NCBI GenBank assembly: GCA_964458495.1
Contig: CAYWJB010000002.1
Location: 186,001-250,000 of the forward strand
Length of the DNA stretch: 64,000 bases
From: JANWVO01 sp964458495
GTDB taxonomy: Bacteria > Acidobacteriota > Terriglobia > Bryobacterales > Bryobacteraceae
Direction: 5' to 3'
Shown in pieces: positions 46,315-55,300 of the stretch. The notes under the pieces were generated by a model. The model ran no database searches. It was not told the origin of the DNA and saw only the letters and a list, made by a program, of their open reading frames with translations. Every line of letters starts with the position of its first letter. Position 1 is the first letter of the stretch. The translations under genes and the position numbers were made by a program.

Positions 46315-47622
46315 ATGGAGTCGCGAATCGCCTATATCGAGCGCCTCGGCCCGGCGTCGCTGCCCTCGCCTCTCCCTTCGCGCGACATCGACCCGGACCA
46401 CCCCAACCCTTTCGTCGCCGACAGCCATTACATTCCCCTCCACATCACGCGCTACGAAGGCCAGGACCGCCCCGGCAACGTCCTGTTTGAAAAGGCCGGC
46501 CCGCGCGAGACGATTTTTTTCGATCCTGCGCAAACTGCCGCCGCCATCGTCACCTGCGGCGGCCTTTGCCCCGGACTGAACAACGTCATCCGCAGCCTCG
46601 TCTTCGGCCTCCGCACGCAGTACGGCGTCACCCGCGTTTGCGGCATCCAGTATGGATATCACGGCCTGAACCCTGCCAACGGTTTCCCGCCCATCGAACT
46701 CACGCCGGAACTCGTCAGCGACATCCACGAACAGGGCGGCACGATTCTCGGCACGTCCCGCGGCCCGGAGGACCCGGAGGTGATGGTGCGCACGCTCCGC
46801 GACCTCGGCGTCAACATCCTCTTTCCCATCGGCGGCGACGGCACGCAGCGCGGCGCCTACAGAATCCACGAAGCCGCCTGCGCTCTCGGGTATCCGCTTG
46901 CCGTTGTGGGAATCCCGAAAACCATCGACAACGACATCCTCTATGTGAGCCGCACCTTCGGCTACGGGACCGCTGTCAACGCCGCCCGCCAGGTCATCGA
47001 CGTCGCCCACACCGAAGCGCGCGCCGTCCTCAACGGCATCGGACTCGTCAAGCTGATGGGCCGCGATTCGGGCTTCATCGGCGCCGGGGCGACGCTCGCC
47101 AGCGGAGAGGTCAACTACTGCCTGATTCCGGAACAGCCCTTCGAACTCGAGGGCGAGCGAGGCCTGCTAGCCGTCCTGGAACGCAGGCTTCGCCACAAGC
47201 GGCACGCCGTCATTGTTGTCGCCGAAGGCGCCGGCCAGCACCTGATTCCTCGTGACAAGGTGGAAAAAGACGCCTCCGGCAACGTCAAGCACGCCGATAT
47301 CGGGGTTTTCCTGAAAGACTCGATTTCCGCCCATTTTCGCGCCAAGTCCATCCCGGTGAATGTCCGCTACATCGATCCGAGCTACATGATCCGCGGCCTG
47401 CCCGCCGACACTGAAGACTCCATCCTCTGCGACGGCCTCGCCCGCAACGCCGTACACGCCGCCATGACCGGGCGCTCCGGCCTGATCATCGGCCTCGTCC
47501 ACAACCGCATGGTCCACGTTCCTTCCCACATGATCGCCGGCGGTCGCAAGACCGTGAGCCTGGATGGCGAACTCTGGAAATCAGTCCTCGCCGTCACCGG
47601 CCAGCCCGCCACCTGGAAGTAA
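46315..47622 (+). CDS. pfkA: 6-phosphofructokinase (ATP-type, plant/trypanosome-like)
   Basis: A 435-residue PFK with an about 80-residue N-terminal extension compared with the E. coli enzyme. It has VTCGGLCPGLNNVIR, PIGGDGTQRG, VVGIPKTIDNDI and LVKLMGRDSGFIG, so both active-site blocks are intact. GGDG (Gly) predicts ATP use, while PKTIDND (Lys) is typical of the PPi-using or plant-type branch; this Gly/Lys pair is known from ATP-dependent plant and trypanosome enzymes. It phosphorylates fructose 6-phosphate in glycolysis. A TAAACT -10-like box lies 9 nt before the ATG. Confidence 0.9.
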   Translation: MESRIAYIERLGPASLPSPLPSRDIDPDHPNPFVADSHYIPLHITRYEGQDRPGNVLFEKAGPRETIFFDPAQTAAAIVTCGGLCPGLNNVIRSLVFGLRTQYGVTRVCGIQYGYHGLNPANGFPPIELTPELVSDIHEQGGTILGTSRGPEDPEVMVRTLRDLGVNILFPIGGDGTQRGAYRIHEAACALGYPLAVVGIPKTIDNDILYVSRTFGYGTAVNAARQVIDVAHTEARAVLNGIGLVKLMGRDSGFIGAGATLASGEVNYCLIPEQPFELEGERGLLAVLERRLRHKRHAVIVVAEGAGQHLIPRDKVEKDASGNVKHADIGVFLKDSISAHFRAKSIPVNVRYIDPSYMIRGLPADTEDSILCDGLARNAVHAAMTGRSGLIIGLVHNRMVHVPSHMIAGGRKTVSLDGELWKSVLAVTGQPATWK

Positions 47623-47712
47623 CCGCCTCCCGCTCCACCCCCGGGGCGGGGCTTTCCAGCGCTTCCATCCGGCTGGGCCGCCCGGCTCTGCTATCCTCCG
47701 GAGAGGCCGCCC

Positions 47713-48870
47713 ATGCCTGCCAGGAAGCTGGTTGATGTCATCTACTTCGATGCCGGGGGCGGGCACCGCGCCGCCGCCACCGCGCTCGAACTGGTCTGCC
47801 GGGAACAGCAGCGCCCGTTCCGGATCCGGCTCGTCCATCTCAAGCAGATCCTCGCTCCGGTGGACGTCTTCCGCAAGCTGCTCGGTATTGATCTCGAGGA
47901 GATCTACAACCTCATGCTGCGGCGTGGCTGGACGCTCGGCTCGGCACAAGGGCTCCGCTTCATGCAGGCGGTGATCCGCCTTTACCACGGCACTGAAGTA
48001 AGGCTGCTGCGCGAGTGGTGGGAGGGCCGCTCCGGCCAGCCGGCTCCGGACATGGTTGTGAGCGTGGTGCCGAATTTCAACCGGGCGCTGTTCGACGCAT
48101 GGCAGGCCGTAAGGCCGGGCGCGCCCTACGTCACGCTGCTCACCGACCTTGCCGACTACCCTCCGGCCTTCTGGATCGAACGCCAGACGCAGTACATCAT
48201 TTGCGGCACAGAGAAGGCGCGGGAGCAGGCGCTTTCCATGGGCCATTCGCCGGAGCGCGTGTTCCTCGCCTCCGGGATGATCCTCCACCCGCGCTTCTAC
48301 CAGCCCATGGATCTCGATCCGGCAGCAGAGCGCCGCCGGCATGGGCTCGAGCCGGCGGCGCCCACGGGCCTTGTCCTCTTCGGCGGATACGGATCTGGCG
48401 CCATGGAGACGGTCCTCGACAGCATCGAACACGCGGGCGTGGAGGTTCAACTGATCCTGATCGCCGGAAAAAACGATGCGCTGCGCGCCCGCCTGGAGAG
48501 CCGCCGAACCCGCATCTGCAAGCACGTGGTCGGCTTCACCACGGAGGTGCCTTACTGGATGCGCATCAGCGATTTCCTCGTCGGCAAACCGGGGCCGGGC
48601 TCGATTTCGGAGGCGCTGCACTGCGGGCTGCCGGTCATCACCGTACGCAACGCATGGACTCTTCCGCAGGAGCGCTACAACGCCGAATGGCTCGTCGAAC
48701 AGGGCGCGGGCATCGTGCTGAAGAGTTACCGCCACAGCGGGGAGGCAGTGGCGCGCGTGATCCGCGAGAATCTGCTGGAGCCGATGAAAGCTGCGGCCCG
48801 GCGAACCCGCAACCGGGCCGTTTTCGAGATTCCGGAGATCCTGGAGCAGATCCTTTCCCGCCACTGCTGA
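47713..48870 (+). CDS. MGDG-synthase-like glycosyltransferase
   Basis: A 385-residue GT28-type glycosyltransferase. The N-terminus VIYFDAGGGHRAAATAL is the MGDG-synthase opening (GGGH). The middle has the MGDG-synthase acceptor-domain pattern (VSVVPNFN; YVTLLTDLADYPPAFW). The C-terminal GT-B donor domain ends with FLVGKPGPGSISEALHCGLP, the sugar-nucleotide site. It probably adds a hexose to diacylglycerol or a similar lipid at the inner membrane. It starts at ATG 47713 after GGAGAGG. A TGCTATCCT -10-like motif lies 15 nt upstream. Confidence 0.82.
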   Translation: MPARKLVDVIYFDAGGGHRAAATALELVCREQQRPFRIRLVHLKQILAPVDVFRKLLGIDLEEIYNLMLRRGWTLGSAQGLRFMQAVIRLYHGTEVRLLREWWEGRSGQPAPDMVVSVVPNFNRALFDAWQAVRPGAPYVTLLTDLADYPPAFWIERQTQYIICGTEKAREQALSMGHSPERVFLASGMILHPRFYQPMDLDPAAERRRHGLEPAAPTGLVLFGGYGSGAMETVLDSIEHAGVEVQLILIAGKNDALRARLESRRTRICKHVVGFTTEVPYWMRISDFLVGKPGPGSISEALHCGLPVITVRNAWTLPQERYNAEWLVEQGAGIVLKSYRHSGEAVARVIRENLLEPMKAAARRTRNRAVFEIPEILEQILSRHC

Positions 48871-48902
48871 CCTTGGGTCAAGGCTATTCGCCGTTTGTTT
48901 GC

Positions 48903-48931
48903 TTGTCAATCCACCCAAAGGCGCATATGAT
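48903..48931 (+). promoter_or_regulatory. Sigma-70-type promoter of the small membrane gene
   Basis: TTGTCA (48903-48908) and TATGAT (48926-48931) have 17-bp spacing, five of six matches each to the consensus. The ATG of the next gene begins 5 nt after the -10, so the transcript should be leaderless. Confidence 0.6.
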
Positions 48932-48936
48932 GCCCG

Positions 48937-49335
48937 ATGGCTCCCCCGATGAGGCAACTACAACTGAACTGGTACGGCCTGCATGGCTGGGAGCGGATGG
49001 TGGCGCGAGTGCTTTCACTGGCATGGGGCGTCTTCTGGGCGTGGTTCGGCTTCGCCTCCGGCGTGGCGGAATACGCGTCCATCGGGGATGTGTTCCTGCA
49101 AACCCTGCCTGGTCTGATCTTTATCGGCGTCTCGCTATTCGCCTGGAAAAACCCCGCCGCCGGAGGCGCCATGCTGCTGGCGCTGTCGATGGTGGTTTTC
49201 TGCGCCTACTGGTCGAATATGTCGGGGGATGGCGGAGCCGGACTTGGCACGGCAATTCTGCTGTCCCTGCCGCCTCTGACCAGCGGCGTGCTGTTCCTGG
49301 CGGCAGCGCCGGCGCAGGCGCAGGAGCGCCTGTAG
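48937..49335 (+). CDS. Small multi-pass membrane protein
   Basis: A 132-residue protein with about four membrane helices (VARVLSLAWGVFWAWFGFA; LPGLIFIGVSLFAW; GGAMLLALSMVVFCAYW; ILLSLPPLTSGVLFLAAAP) and short loops. It resembles the uncharacterised small membrane proteins common in Acidobacteria. No function is proposed. The promoter box ends 5 nt before its ATG and no ribosome site exists, so translation probably starts on a leaderless mRNA. It is followed by the isomerase gene after 29 bp. Confidence 0.7.
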   Translation: MAPPMRQLQLNWYGLHGWERMVARVLSLAWGVFWAWFGFASGVAEYASIGDVFLQTLPGLIFIGVSLFAWKNPAAGGAMLLALSMVVFCAYWSNMSGDGGAGLGTAILLSLPPLTSGVLFLAAAPAQAQERL

Positions 49336-49364
49336 CGCCGGCGCCGACCTGATACACTCTTGGC

Positions 49365-50288
49365 ATGAAGATGGACCGGAGGGTCTTTCTGGGCGGGGCG
49401 CTGGCATCGCCCATGGCACGGGCAGGCGCCCGCATCGGATTGGACCGTATCAGTCTTCTCACGGATGAGATTGCCCGCTCGCCCGAAGATGCCATCGCAT
49501 TCTGCAAGCAGTATGGCGTGCGCTGGGTGGAGTTGCGCGGCGTGCCGGGCGGCGGCGGCACCTACGCCGTGATGGACGAGCCGGTGCTGGTGCAGACGGC
49601 TAAGGAGCTGAAAGAAGCAGGCTTGCGCGTCTCGTTCCTCAACACGCCGATGCTGAAGTTCACGATGCCCGGCACGGAGCCCGCCCGCCGCCGCAACGAG
49701 ACGCCCGAGCAGCGGCAGCAGCGGGAGGAGCGCGAGCGCGCGCGTTTCGAACGGCGCCACGAGGAGCTGGCGCGCGCACTCCGTGCGGCTGAGATCTTCG
49801 AGGTGCCCATCGTCCGCGTCTTCACGTTCACCCGCGTCGCCGAGCCGGGCTCGTTCTTGCCGCGCGTCGCCGAGGTGCTGGCCCCGATGGCAGCGGAAGC
49901 GCGCCGCTGCGGCATGAGACTGCTGGTGGAAAACGAGGCCTCCTGCAACGTCGCCACGGCGGCCGAGCTGCGGCGCATCTGCGAACTCGTGCCCGACGCC
50001 GGGCTCGGCATCAACTGGGATCCGGTCAATGCCTTGGGATTTCAGGAGCAGGCATGGCCGGACGGCTACCGGCTGCTGCCGCTGGAGCGCCTCGGCAATG
50101 TGCAAATGAAGGCGCGCGGCCTTGTCCTCGGCCCGGTGTTCGTTGCCTGGGAAGAGATCTTCGAAGCGCTGGCGCGGGACGGCTACCAGGGCCGCATCGG
50201 CCTGGAGACGCATGTCTTCGATGGCACGCTGATCGAGAAGGCGCATCAGTGCATGCAGAAGATTCTCGAGATGGTCGCGGAGGGCTAG
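49365..50288 (+). CDS. Sugar phosphate isomerase/epimerase-like TIM barrel protein
   Basis: A 307-residue xylose-isomerase-like TIM barrel with a short Tat-like start (MKMDRRVFLGGALASPMARA). The barrel shows GVRWVELRGV, IVRVFTFTR, MRLLVENEASCN, LGINWDPVNALG and IGLETHVFDGT, with Glu, Asp and His residues where the metal ligands lie. A charged helix (ETPEQRQQREERERARFERR) between strands is unusual for the family. TGATACACT lies 6 nt before the ATG, suggesting a leaderless transcript. The substrate is unknown. Confidence 0.78.
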   Translation: MKMDRRVFLGGALASPMARAGARIGLDRISLLTDEIARSPEDAIAFCKQYGVRWVELRGVPGGGGTYAVMDEPVLVQTAKELKEAGLRVSFLNTPMLKFTMPGTEPARRRNETPEQRQQREERERARFERRHEELARALRAAEIFEVPIVRVFTFTRVAEPGSFLPRVAEVLAPMAAEARRCGMRLLVENEASCNVATAAELRRICELVPDAGLGINWDPVNALGFQEQAWPDGYRLLPLERLGNVQMKARGLVLGPVFVAWEEIFEALARDGYQGRIGLETHVFDGTLIEKAHQCMQKILEMVAEG

Positions 50289-50291
50289 CCT

Positions 50292-50807
50292 GTGAGCCGC
50301 GTCCGCGTGCCGCCGGTTTTCTGGTGGAGCTGCGCCGGGCTGGGCGCAGTGGCCGCGCTGGCGGCGCTCGGTTATTGGTGGAACCTGGGGTCCCAGGCGC
50401 GGCTGGAAGTGCGCTGGCTGAAGGTACGGATCCTCTCCACGGGGCCTGAGTCCTCGCTGGCTGTCTTCGACCTGAGGATCCACAATCCGGCGAGGGTGCT
50501 GTTCCAGGTCGAGGAGGTCGAGGCGGCAGTGGCCGACGCGGGCGGCGGGCAGACGGACGGCCTGGTGGCCTCGCAGCCCGACCTCGACCGCGTGCTCTCC
50601 TACTTTCCACTGGCCGGCCCGCGCTACAGCCCGGTGCTGAAGTTTCAGGAACGCATCGCCCCGGGTGCGACGGCGGACCGGACTGTGGCCGCATCATTCT
50701 CCGTACCGGCGGATGTCCTGGAGTCACGCCGCAACTTCCTTCTCCGGATCCAGGACGCAGACGGGCAGGTGACCGTGGCGGAGGAGCCGCGCCGGCCGGC
50801 CCAATAA
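50292..50807 (+). CDS. Membrane-anchored LEA-2-like hypothetical protein
   Basis: A 171-residue protein with a GTG start 3 bp after the previous stop. One N-terminal membrane helix (WWSCAGLGAVAALAALGYWW) anchors an outside beta-rich domain. VFDLRIHNPARVLFQVEEVE resembles the LEA-2/Why 'l.v.NP....v.v..i' pattern, a fold found in envelope stress proteins. The tight spacing suggests it is co-transcribed with the isomerase gene. Function is unknown. Confidence 0.6.
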   Translation: MSRVRVPPVFWWSCAGLGAVAALAALGYWWNLGSQARLEVRWLKVRILSTGPESSLAVFDLRIHNPARVLFQVEEVEAAVADAGGGQTDGLVASQPDLDRVLSYFPLAGPRYSPVLKFQERIAPGATADRTVAASFSVPADVLESRRNFLLRIQDADGQVTVAEEPRRPAQ

Positions 50808-50948
50808 CGCCTGATTGCAGGCTTTGCGCGCGCAGTCAGCAGGCCTGGCCGCTTGCCGCACCGGCTTTCTGACAGCAGTTCAGCGCCGGCGGCTGATCCG
50901 CGCGGCGGCACGGCGGGATTCGCCCTCCGCAGCCACCGCATATGCCCG

Positions 50949-51413
50949 TTAACGGCCCGGCCGAAAGGGCGCCAGGACTTCCTCCAGCTGGCCGGCGCGG
51001 CGCTGGGCGCACTCCACGCCGGTCCGGACTTCACCCCAGACGCTGTCGCCCGTGCCCGCCAAAGAGTCCACCGCCGACTCCATGCAGCCGCTCAGGATGG
51101 TAGCCACGGACCACGAACGGCGCAACGCGCTCTGCTGCGGCTCGGGCATCCTGGAGTAGAACGCGTCCAGTTCCTCGATCAGCTTGCGGATCTGTTTGGC
51201 CTGCGCGACCGCCTGCAGGGCTTGCGAGAGAACCGATTGGCGGTCCGGCTGCTTCTTGTCGAGTTCCTTTAGCAAGACAAAAGCCTGATTCTTCACGCTC
51301 TCCACAGCGGCGAGCACGTCGGCGGAAACGGCCGTCAAGTCGCGCGCCGCCGACTGTGTCTGCGCTGCGGCGCACATCGACAATGCAGCCAGCACGCAAA
51401 GAACCGCCTTCAT
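50949..51413 (-). CDS. Secreted hypothetical helical protein
   Basis: About 154 residues from the ATG at 51413, chosen because GGAGGGAAGGATC precedes it and a signal peptide (MKAVLCVLAALSMCAAAQ) follows. The mature part is helical (LLKELDKKQPDRQSVLSQAL) with two Cys (SGCMES and VECAQ) that could form a disulfide. No family was recognised. It stands alone, with its 3' end facing the LEA-like gene. Confidence 0.55.
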   Translation of the reverse strand: MKAVLCVLAALSMCAAAQTQSAARDLTAVSADVLAAVESVKNQAFVLLKELDKKQPDRQSVLSQALQAVAQAKQIRKLIEELDAFYSRMPEPQQSALRRSWSVATILSGCMESAVDSLAGTGDSVWGEVRTGVECAQRRAGQLEEVLAPFRPGR

Positions 51414-51543
51414 CTGATCCTTCCCTCCTGCCATTCTGCAGACTGAACCGCCCCGCGCCTGTCCGGCACGTCCGGGCGTTAGAGGACCGGGGACTGGCCG
51501 TCCCCAAATGGATCGACGATCCGGCACGGCAAGCCGTTACGTC

Positions 51544-53961
51544 TCAATCGGAAGATGCCTTGGCGCCGGCATTTTTCACATACTTCTCGAACCAGGAAAG
51601 CATCTCCCAGATGGCGTGCTCGACGCTTTCGCGGCCCATGTAGCCGTGGCTTTCGTGAGGCAGCATCACCAGCCGCACGGTGCCTCCGTTGCCGCGCACC
51701 GCCTGGTAGAGACGTTCGGACTGAATGGGAAACGTACCGGGGTTGTTGTCCGCCTCGCCGTGGATCAGCAGCAACGGATCCTTGATCTGGTCGGCGTAGG
51801 TGAAGGGCGACATCTTGATGTAGATGTCGCGGGCTTGCCAGAACGTGCGCCGCTCGCTCTGGAACCCGAAGGGCGTCAGCGTGCGGTTGTAGGCGCCGGA
51901 GCGGGCCACGCCGGCCTTGAACAGGCGGGTGTGGGCCAGCAGGTTGGCGGTCATGAAACCGCCGTAGCTGTGGCCGCTGACGCCGACGCGGTTCCGGTCC
52001 GTCACGCCCATTTCGGCGGCCTTGCCGATCGCCGCTTCCGCGCCCATGATGAGCTGTTCGATGTAAGTATTGTTGACCGTTTCCGGATCGCCGACGATGG
52101 GGATGGTGGCGTTGTTCAGGATGGCGTAGCCCTGAAGCAGCAGGAACAGGTGCGAGGCGCCGCGCATCTGGACGTAGCGCTGGGTGGAGCCGCCGATCTG
52201 ACCGGCCGTGTCGGCGTCGGTATATTCGAGCGGGTAGGCCCAGAGAATGGTCGGCAGCCGTTCGCCCTCCTTGTATCCGGGCGGCAGCATGAGCGTGAAG
52301 GACAGCTGCACGCCGTCCTTGCGCTTGTAGGTGACCAGCTGCTGGCGGATGCCGCGGAGCTGCGGCGTCGTGTCCCTGAAATCGGTGACCGGACGCCGTT
52401 CCTCGCTGCCGCGCGTGCGGATGTAGAGGTTCGGCGGCGAGTCGGGCGTCTCATATCGCGTGAGGAAGCGCGAGGCGTCCGGATCGAGCAAGGCGGCGAA
52501 GCTTTCGTAGCCGGTTTCGCCGGCGCGGAACAGGCGTTCGCTGGCGCCCGTTTCGATGTTGAACCGGTCGAGGAACGGACGGTCGCCCTGCGGCGTGGCG
52601 CCCTCGCCGGCCAGGAAGATCCATTCGCCGCTCTGGTGCATGACGTTGCGCCCGTTGGGCAGGATCTTCATGACAGGCGCGCCCGGGTTGCGGTAGCGGT
52701 CCTGCATGTTGCGCGACCAGACGACCTTCGGGGCGGCGCCAGGATCGTCCAGAAAGATGCGGACCGTCTCGATCCAGCGGCGGTCGCGGTCGTAGTCGGT
52801 GACCAGCGCCAACCCGCCGCGCTCGCCATACATGACGCCGCGGGCGCGGTGGCGGGTCTTGTGGATCTCGCGCGCAGTCTCCGTGAAGGGCGCCTTGAGG
52901 ATCATGAGACGGTCGCGGTAGGCGGCTTTGGTGCGGGGGTCGCCGCCGTCGAGCGCCTCCCACCAGACGAGGGTCGCGCCTTCGGTGGGGCGCCAGGCCA
53001 CGTTGCGCGGTCCCACAGGCACGCCCTCGATGGGGACGCGGTCCTCAAGAGGAGCGGAATGGACTTTGTGCACGAGCTTGCCCGCGCGGTCCCACACCTC
53101 TGTCTCTCGCGGGAACGCCATGAAGAGATGCAGGTAGGAATAGGGCTTGTGGACCCACTCCACCAGAAGGTAGCGCCCGTCGGGCGAGGCATCGGCGTCG
53201 AGGAAGATGCGCGGCTCGCCGATCGCCTGCGCGCGCAGCGTGTTTGCGTTCACGGCAGTGAGCTGCGAGGTGCAGTAGTGGTCGAACAGCTGCTCGTCGT
53301 AAGGGTTTGAAAGCATATCCTGGTAGGTCCGGACCGGGCCGGACTGCCCCGAGGATTCCTGGACATTGGGACCGGCGGGGGCGGGGGGCTTGGGAGGGGC
53401 GGCGCCGCGTTTGGCCGGCACGGTGCGGACGAGCAGTTCTTCGCTTCCGCTCAGCCAGCCCAGAATGCCCTGAATCGTGTCGTCGATCCGGAGTCCGGGG
53501 ACACGGCGCAAGGTGGCGGAATCCACGGATCCGAAGTACAGCTCGACGGCGGAGGGCATGTAGCCGAGCAGCGCAAAGCGCTTGCCGTCAGGACTCCACT
53601 GGGGCGCGGTGAAGCGCACGCCAGCCGGCAGAACGATCTTCGTCTCCGTGCCGCCCTCCAGCGGTTTCACGGAGAGGCTCAGGAGCGTGAGCGGCGGCAA
53701 GTGCTTGCCGTTATTGGCGGGGTTGATGCGCAGCCCTGCCAGCCGGTGCATCGGCTTGGCAAGCTCGGCGATGGGGGGCGCAAGTTCGCGCTCGAAGATG
53801 AGCACGTGAGCGCGCGCGGGGCTGATGCTGGTTTGCGGCGGCGCCGGGGCGTGCAGAACGTCCAGGATTTCCTTCGGCGGTTTCTGGTAGGGGAATTCGG
53901 CGGCGAGAGCGAAGCCTGCGCACAGGAAAAGCGCGGAGATGGCCATGCGGCGGGTAATCAT
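51544..53961 (-). CDS. Secreted prolyl-oligopeptidase (S9) family peptidase, glutamyl-endopeptidase-like
   Basis: About 805 residues from the ATG at 53961, with GGAGG upstream and a signal peptide (MAISALFLCAGFALA) near the start. A seven-bladed propeller (about 50-560) is followed by the alpha/beta hydrolase domain with Ser in VSGHSYGGFMTAN, Asp in LLIHGEADNN and His in LPHESHGY, a complete triad. Resemblance is to the chloroplast glutamyl endopeptidase branch of S9. It trims peptides, probably in the periplasm. It follows the GH172-like gene by 60 bp on the same strand. Confidence 0.88.
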   Translation of the reverse strand: MITRRMAISALFLCAGFALAAEFPYQKPPKEILDVLHAPAPPQTSISPARAHVLIFERELAPPIAELAKPMHRLAGLRINPANNGKHLPPLTLLSLSVKPLEGGTETKIVLPAGVRFTAPQWSPDGKRFALLGYMPSAVELYFGSVDSATLRRVPGLRIDDTIQGILGWLSGSEELLVRTVPAKRGAAPPKPPAPAGPNVQESSGQSGPVRTYQDMLSNPYDEQLFDHYCTSQLTAVNANTLRAQAIGEPRIFLDADASPDGRYLLVEWVHKPYSYLHLFMAFPRETEVWDRAGKLVHKVHSAPLEDRVPIEGVPVGPRNVAWRPTEGATLVWWEALDGGDPRTKAAYRDRLMILKAPFTETAREIHKTRHRARGVMYGERGGLALVTDYDRDRRWIETVRIFLDDPGAAPKVVWSRNMQDRYRNPGAPVMKILPNGRNVMHQSGEWIFLAGEGATPQGDRPFLDRFNIETGASERLFRAGETGYESFAALLDPDASRFLTRYETPDSPPNLYIRTRGSEERRPVTDFRDTTPQLRGIRQQLVTYKRKDGVQLSFTLMLPPGYKEGERLPTILWAYPLEYTDADTAGQIGGSTQRYVQMRGASHLFLLLQGYAILNNATIPIVGDPETVNNTYIEQLIMGAEAAIGKAAEMGVTDRNRVGVSGHSYGGFMTANLLAHTRLFKAGVARSGAYNRTLTPFGFQSERRTFWQARDIYIKMSPFTYADQIKDPLLLIHGEADNNPGTFPIQSERLYQAVRGNGGTVRLVMLPHESHGYMGRESVEHAIWEMLSWFEKYVKNAGAKASSD

Positions 53962-54021
53962 GGTCGGGGCCTCCAGCGGTTCTGAATGAACGGAGTATAT
54001 CAAGACTTGCGCCGGCAGAGA

Positions 54022-55170
54022 TCAGTCGAGGCCCCGGATGCGGTCTTCCGCGGAGGGGATGGGCGGAAGGCCGTTTTGCGGGCGGTCGAGGTAAAAGTAG
54101 GCGACGCTCGACCAGTCATCCTGCCGCTCGAAGAGCCCCTCTTCCAGGGGGCCTCTCTCCGAAAGCCCGGGCCCGGCGCGGTACAGCTTCGTGCCGAGCT
54201 GGTGCACCAGTCCCATCCATCGCGGATTGAGATAGCCGATTTGCTGGATGGCGCCGCGGATTTCCTCATAAAACCAGACCGGATCCGGGACGTGAAAGCG
54301 GTAGAACGAATATTGCATTTTTTCGTTATCCGCGACGTGGCAGCCTTGGTACAGGTTGTCGAACCGCCCCTGTCCCCAGGCCGTGCCGATGTAGTCCTCT
54401 GTGCCGGTCCCCACGAGAGTGGGCAGTTCACGGTCGCCGTCGAGATAGACTTTGACCTCGCCCTCGCCCCACCAGGTGAAGCTGTATTTCTGCCGGTCCG
54501 CCTGAACACCGAACATTACCCCGAGGAACCGGCCGCGGCCGCGGACAAGAGGCAGAAATTCGTAATCCTTTTGCAGCGTAGTGGGGCTCTCCCGCCGGAA
54601 CCAGGCGTGAAAATAGAGGACATTTTCCGGATGGGAGTCGCCTGTTGTGTAATCCACATCGTAGTACAGGTTCGGCAATTCACGGCCTGTTTCATTGCGC
54701 ACGAGGATGCGCATGCTTCTTCGGAACGGCATGGGCACATGGCAGACGAAGCTCCTCCCCTCGGGACTGGAAAAGAGCGCAGACTGGAAGGGCGCCATCC
54801 GGCCCATCATGTGGCCGAAGAAATCCCCCAGCGGCGAGTCGACGGCCGGCTGTGGCGAGCCGTCCCAGTAAATTTGCAGGCGCAGGCCGCGCAGGTTGCG
54901 CGGCGCTCGGTCGCCGAAGCTGAGCCAGATGCGGCGCACGGTGCCGCTGGCGCCGGCCGCTTCGGCGAGCACCGCCTCGCCGCCGGCAGGGATGGCGATG
55001 AACGGCCGCCCTTTTCGGCCCGCGTTGGCCTGCCCACCCGCGCCTTTTTCTGCGGAAGGATTCTCCGGACTGGCCCAGCGCGTTGCGATGCGGGTGGCGG
55101 GTAATTGATACAGTTCCTGCGCCGTCAAGGCCGCAGAGGCAGCGATGAAGCAGATCAGAGAGGCCTTCAT
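54022..55170 (-). CDS. DUF2961 / GH172-like secreted glycoside hydrolase
   Basis: A 382-residue protein with a signal peptide (MKASLICFIAASAALTA). The double jelly-roll DUF2961 fold shows IYWDGSPQPAVDSPLGDFFG, NLYYDVDYTT and LVGTGTEDYIGTAWG, the family's Glu-containing motif. Characterised members are GH172 enzymes acting on fructans and D-arabinans. TAGAAT lies 6 nt before the ATG, identical in layout to the gene at 45649. It follows the TonB receptor on the same strand, so they may form a glycan-use cluster. Confidence 0.85.
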   Translation of the reverse strand: MKASLICFIAASAALTAQELYQLPATRIATRWASPENPSAEKGAGGQANAGRKGRPFIAIPAGGEAVLAEAAGASGTVRRIWLSFGDRAPRNLRGLRLQIYWDGSPQPAVDSPLGDFFGHMMGRMAPFQSALFSSPEGRSFVCHVPMPFRRSMRILVRNETGRELPNLYYDVDYTTGDSHPENVLYFHAWFRRESPTTLQKDYEFLPLVRGRGRFLGVMFGVQADRQKYSFTWWGEGEVKVYLDGDRELPTLVGTGTEDYIGTAWGQGRFDNLYQGCHVADNEKMQYSFYRFHVPDPVWFYEEIRGAIQQIGYLNPRWMGLVHQLGTKLYRAGPGLSERGPLEEGLFERQDDWSSVAYFYLDRPQNGLPPIPSAEDRIRGLD

Positions 55171-55176
55171 GGCGCC

Positions 55177-55182
55177 ATTCTA
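55177..55182 (-). promoter_or_regulatory. -10 box directly before the GH172-like gene
   Basis: TAGAAT on the minus strand (five of six consensus matches) ends 6 nt before the ATG at 55170. A CTGACG -35-like sequence lies 17 bp upstream. The predicted transcript is leaderless. Confidence 0.5.
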
Positions 55183-55244
55183 CTGGAGCACCCCATCGCC
55201 GTCAGCAGCGTCCGGCGTCAATGAGAAAGGGCCTTCTGAATCTT

Positions 55245-55283
55245 GCGGGCGCCCCGAAGGGGGTCCAGCAAGGGGGCGCCCGC
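55245..55283 (-). terminator. Hairpin after the TonB receptor gene
   Basis: A perfect 11-bp stem (GCGGGCGCCCC / GGGGCGCCCGC) with a 17-nt loop begins 18 bp after the receptor stop codon. No T-run follows on the minus strand, so it may be a factor-dependent terminator or an mRNA stabiliser. Confidence 0.5.
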
Positions 55284-55300
55284 GACTGGCCATCAGGCGT

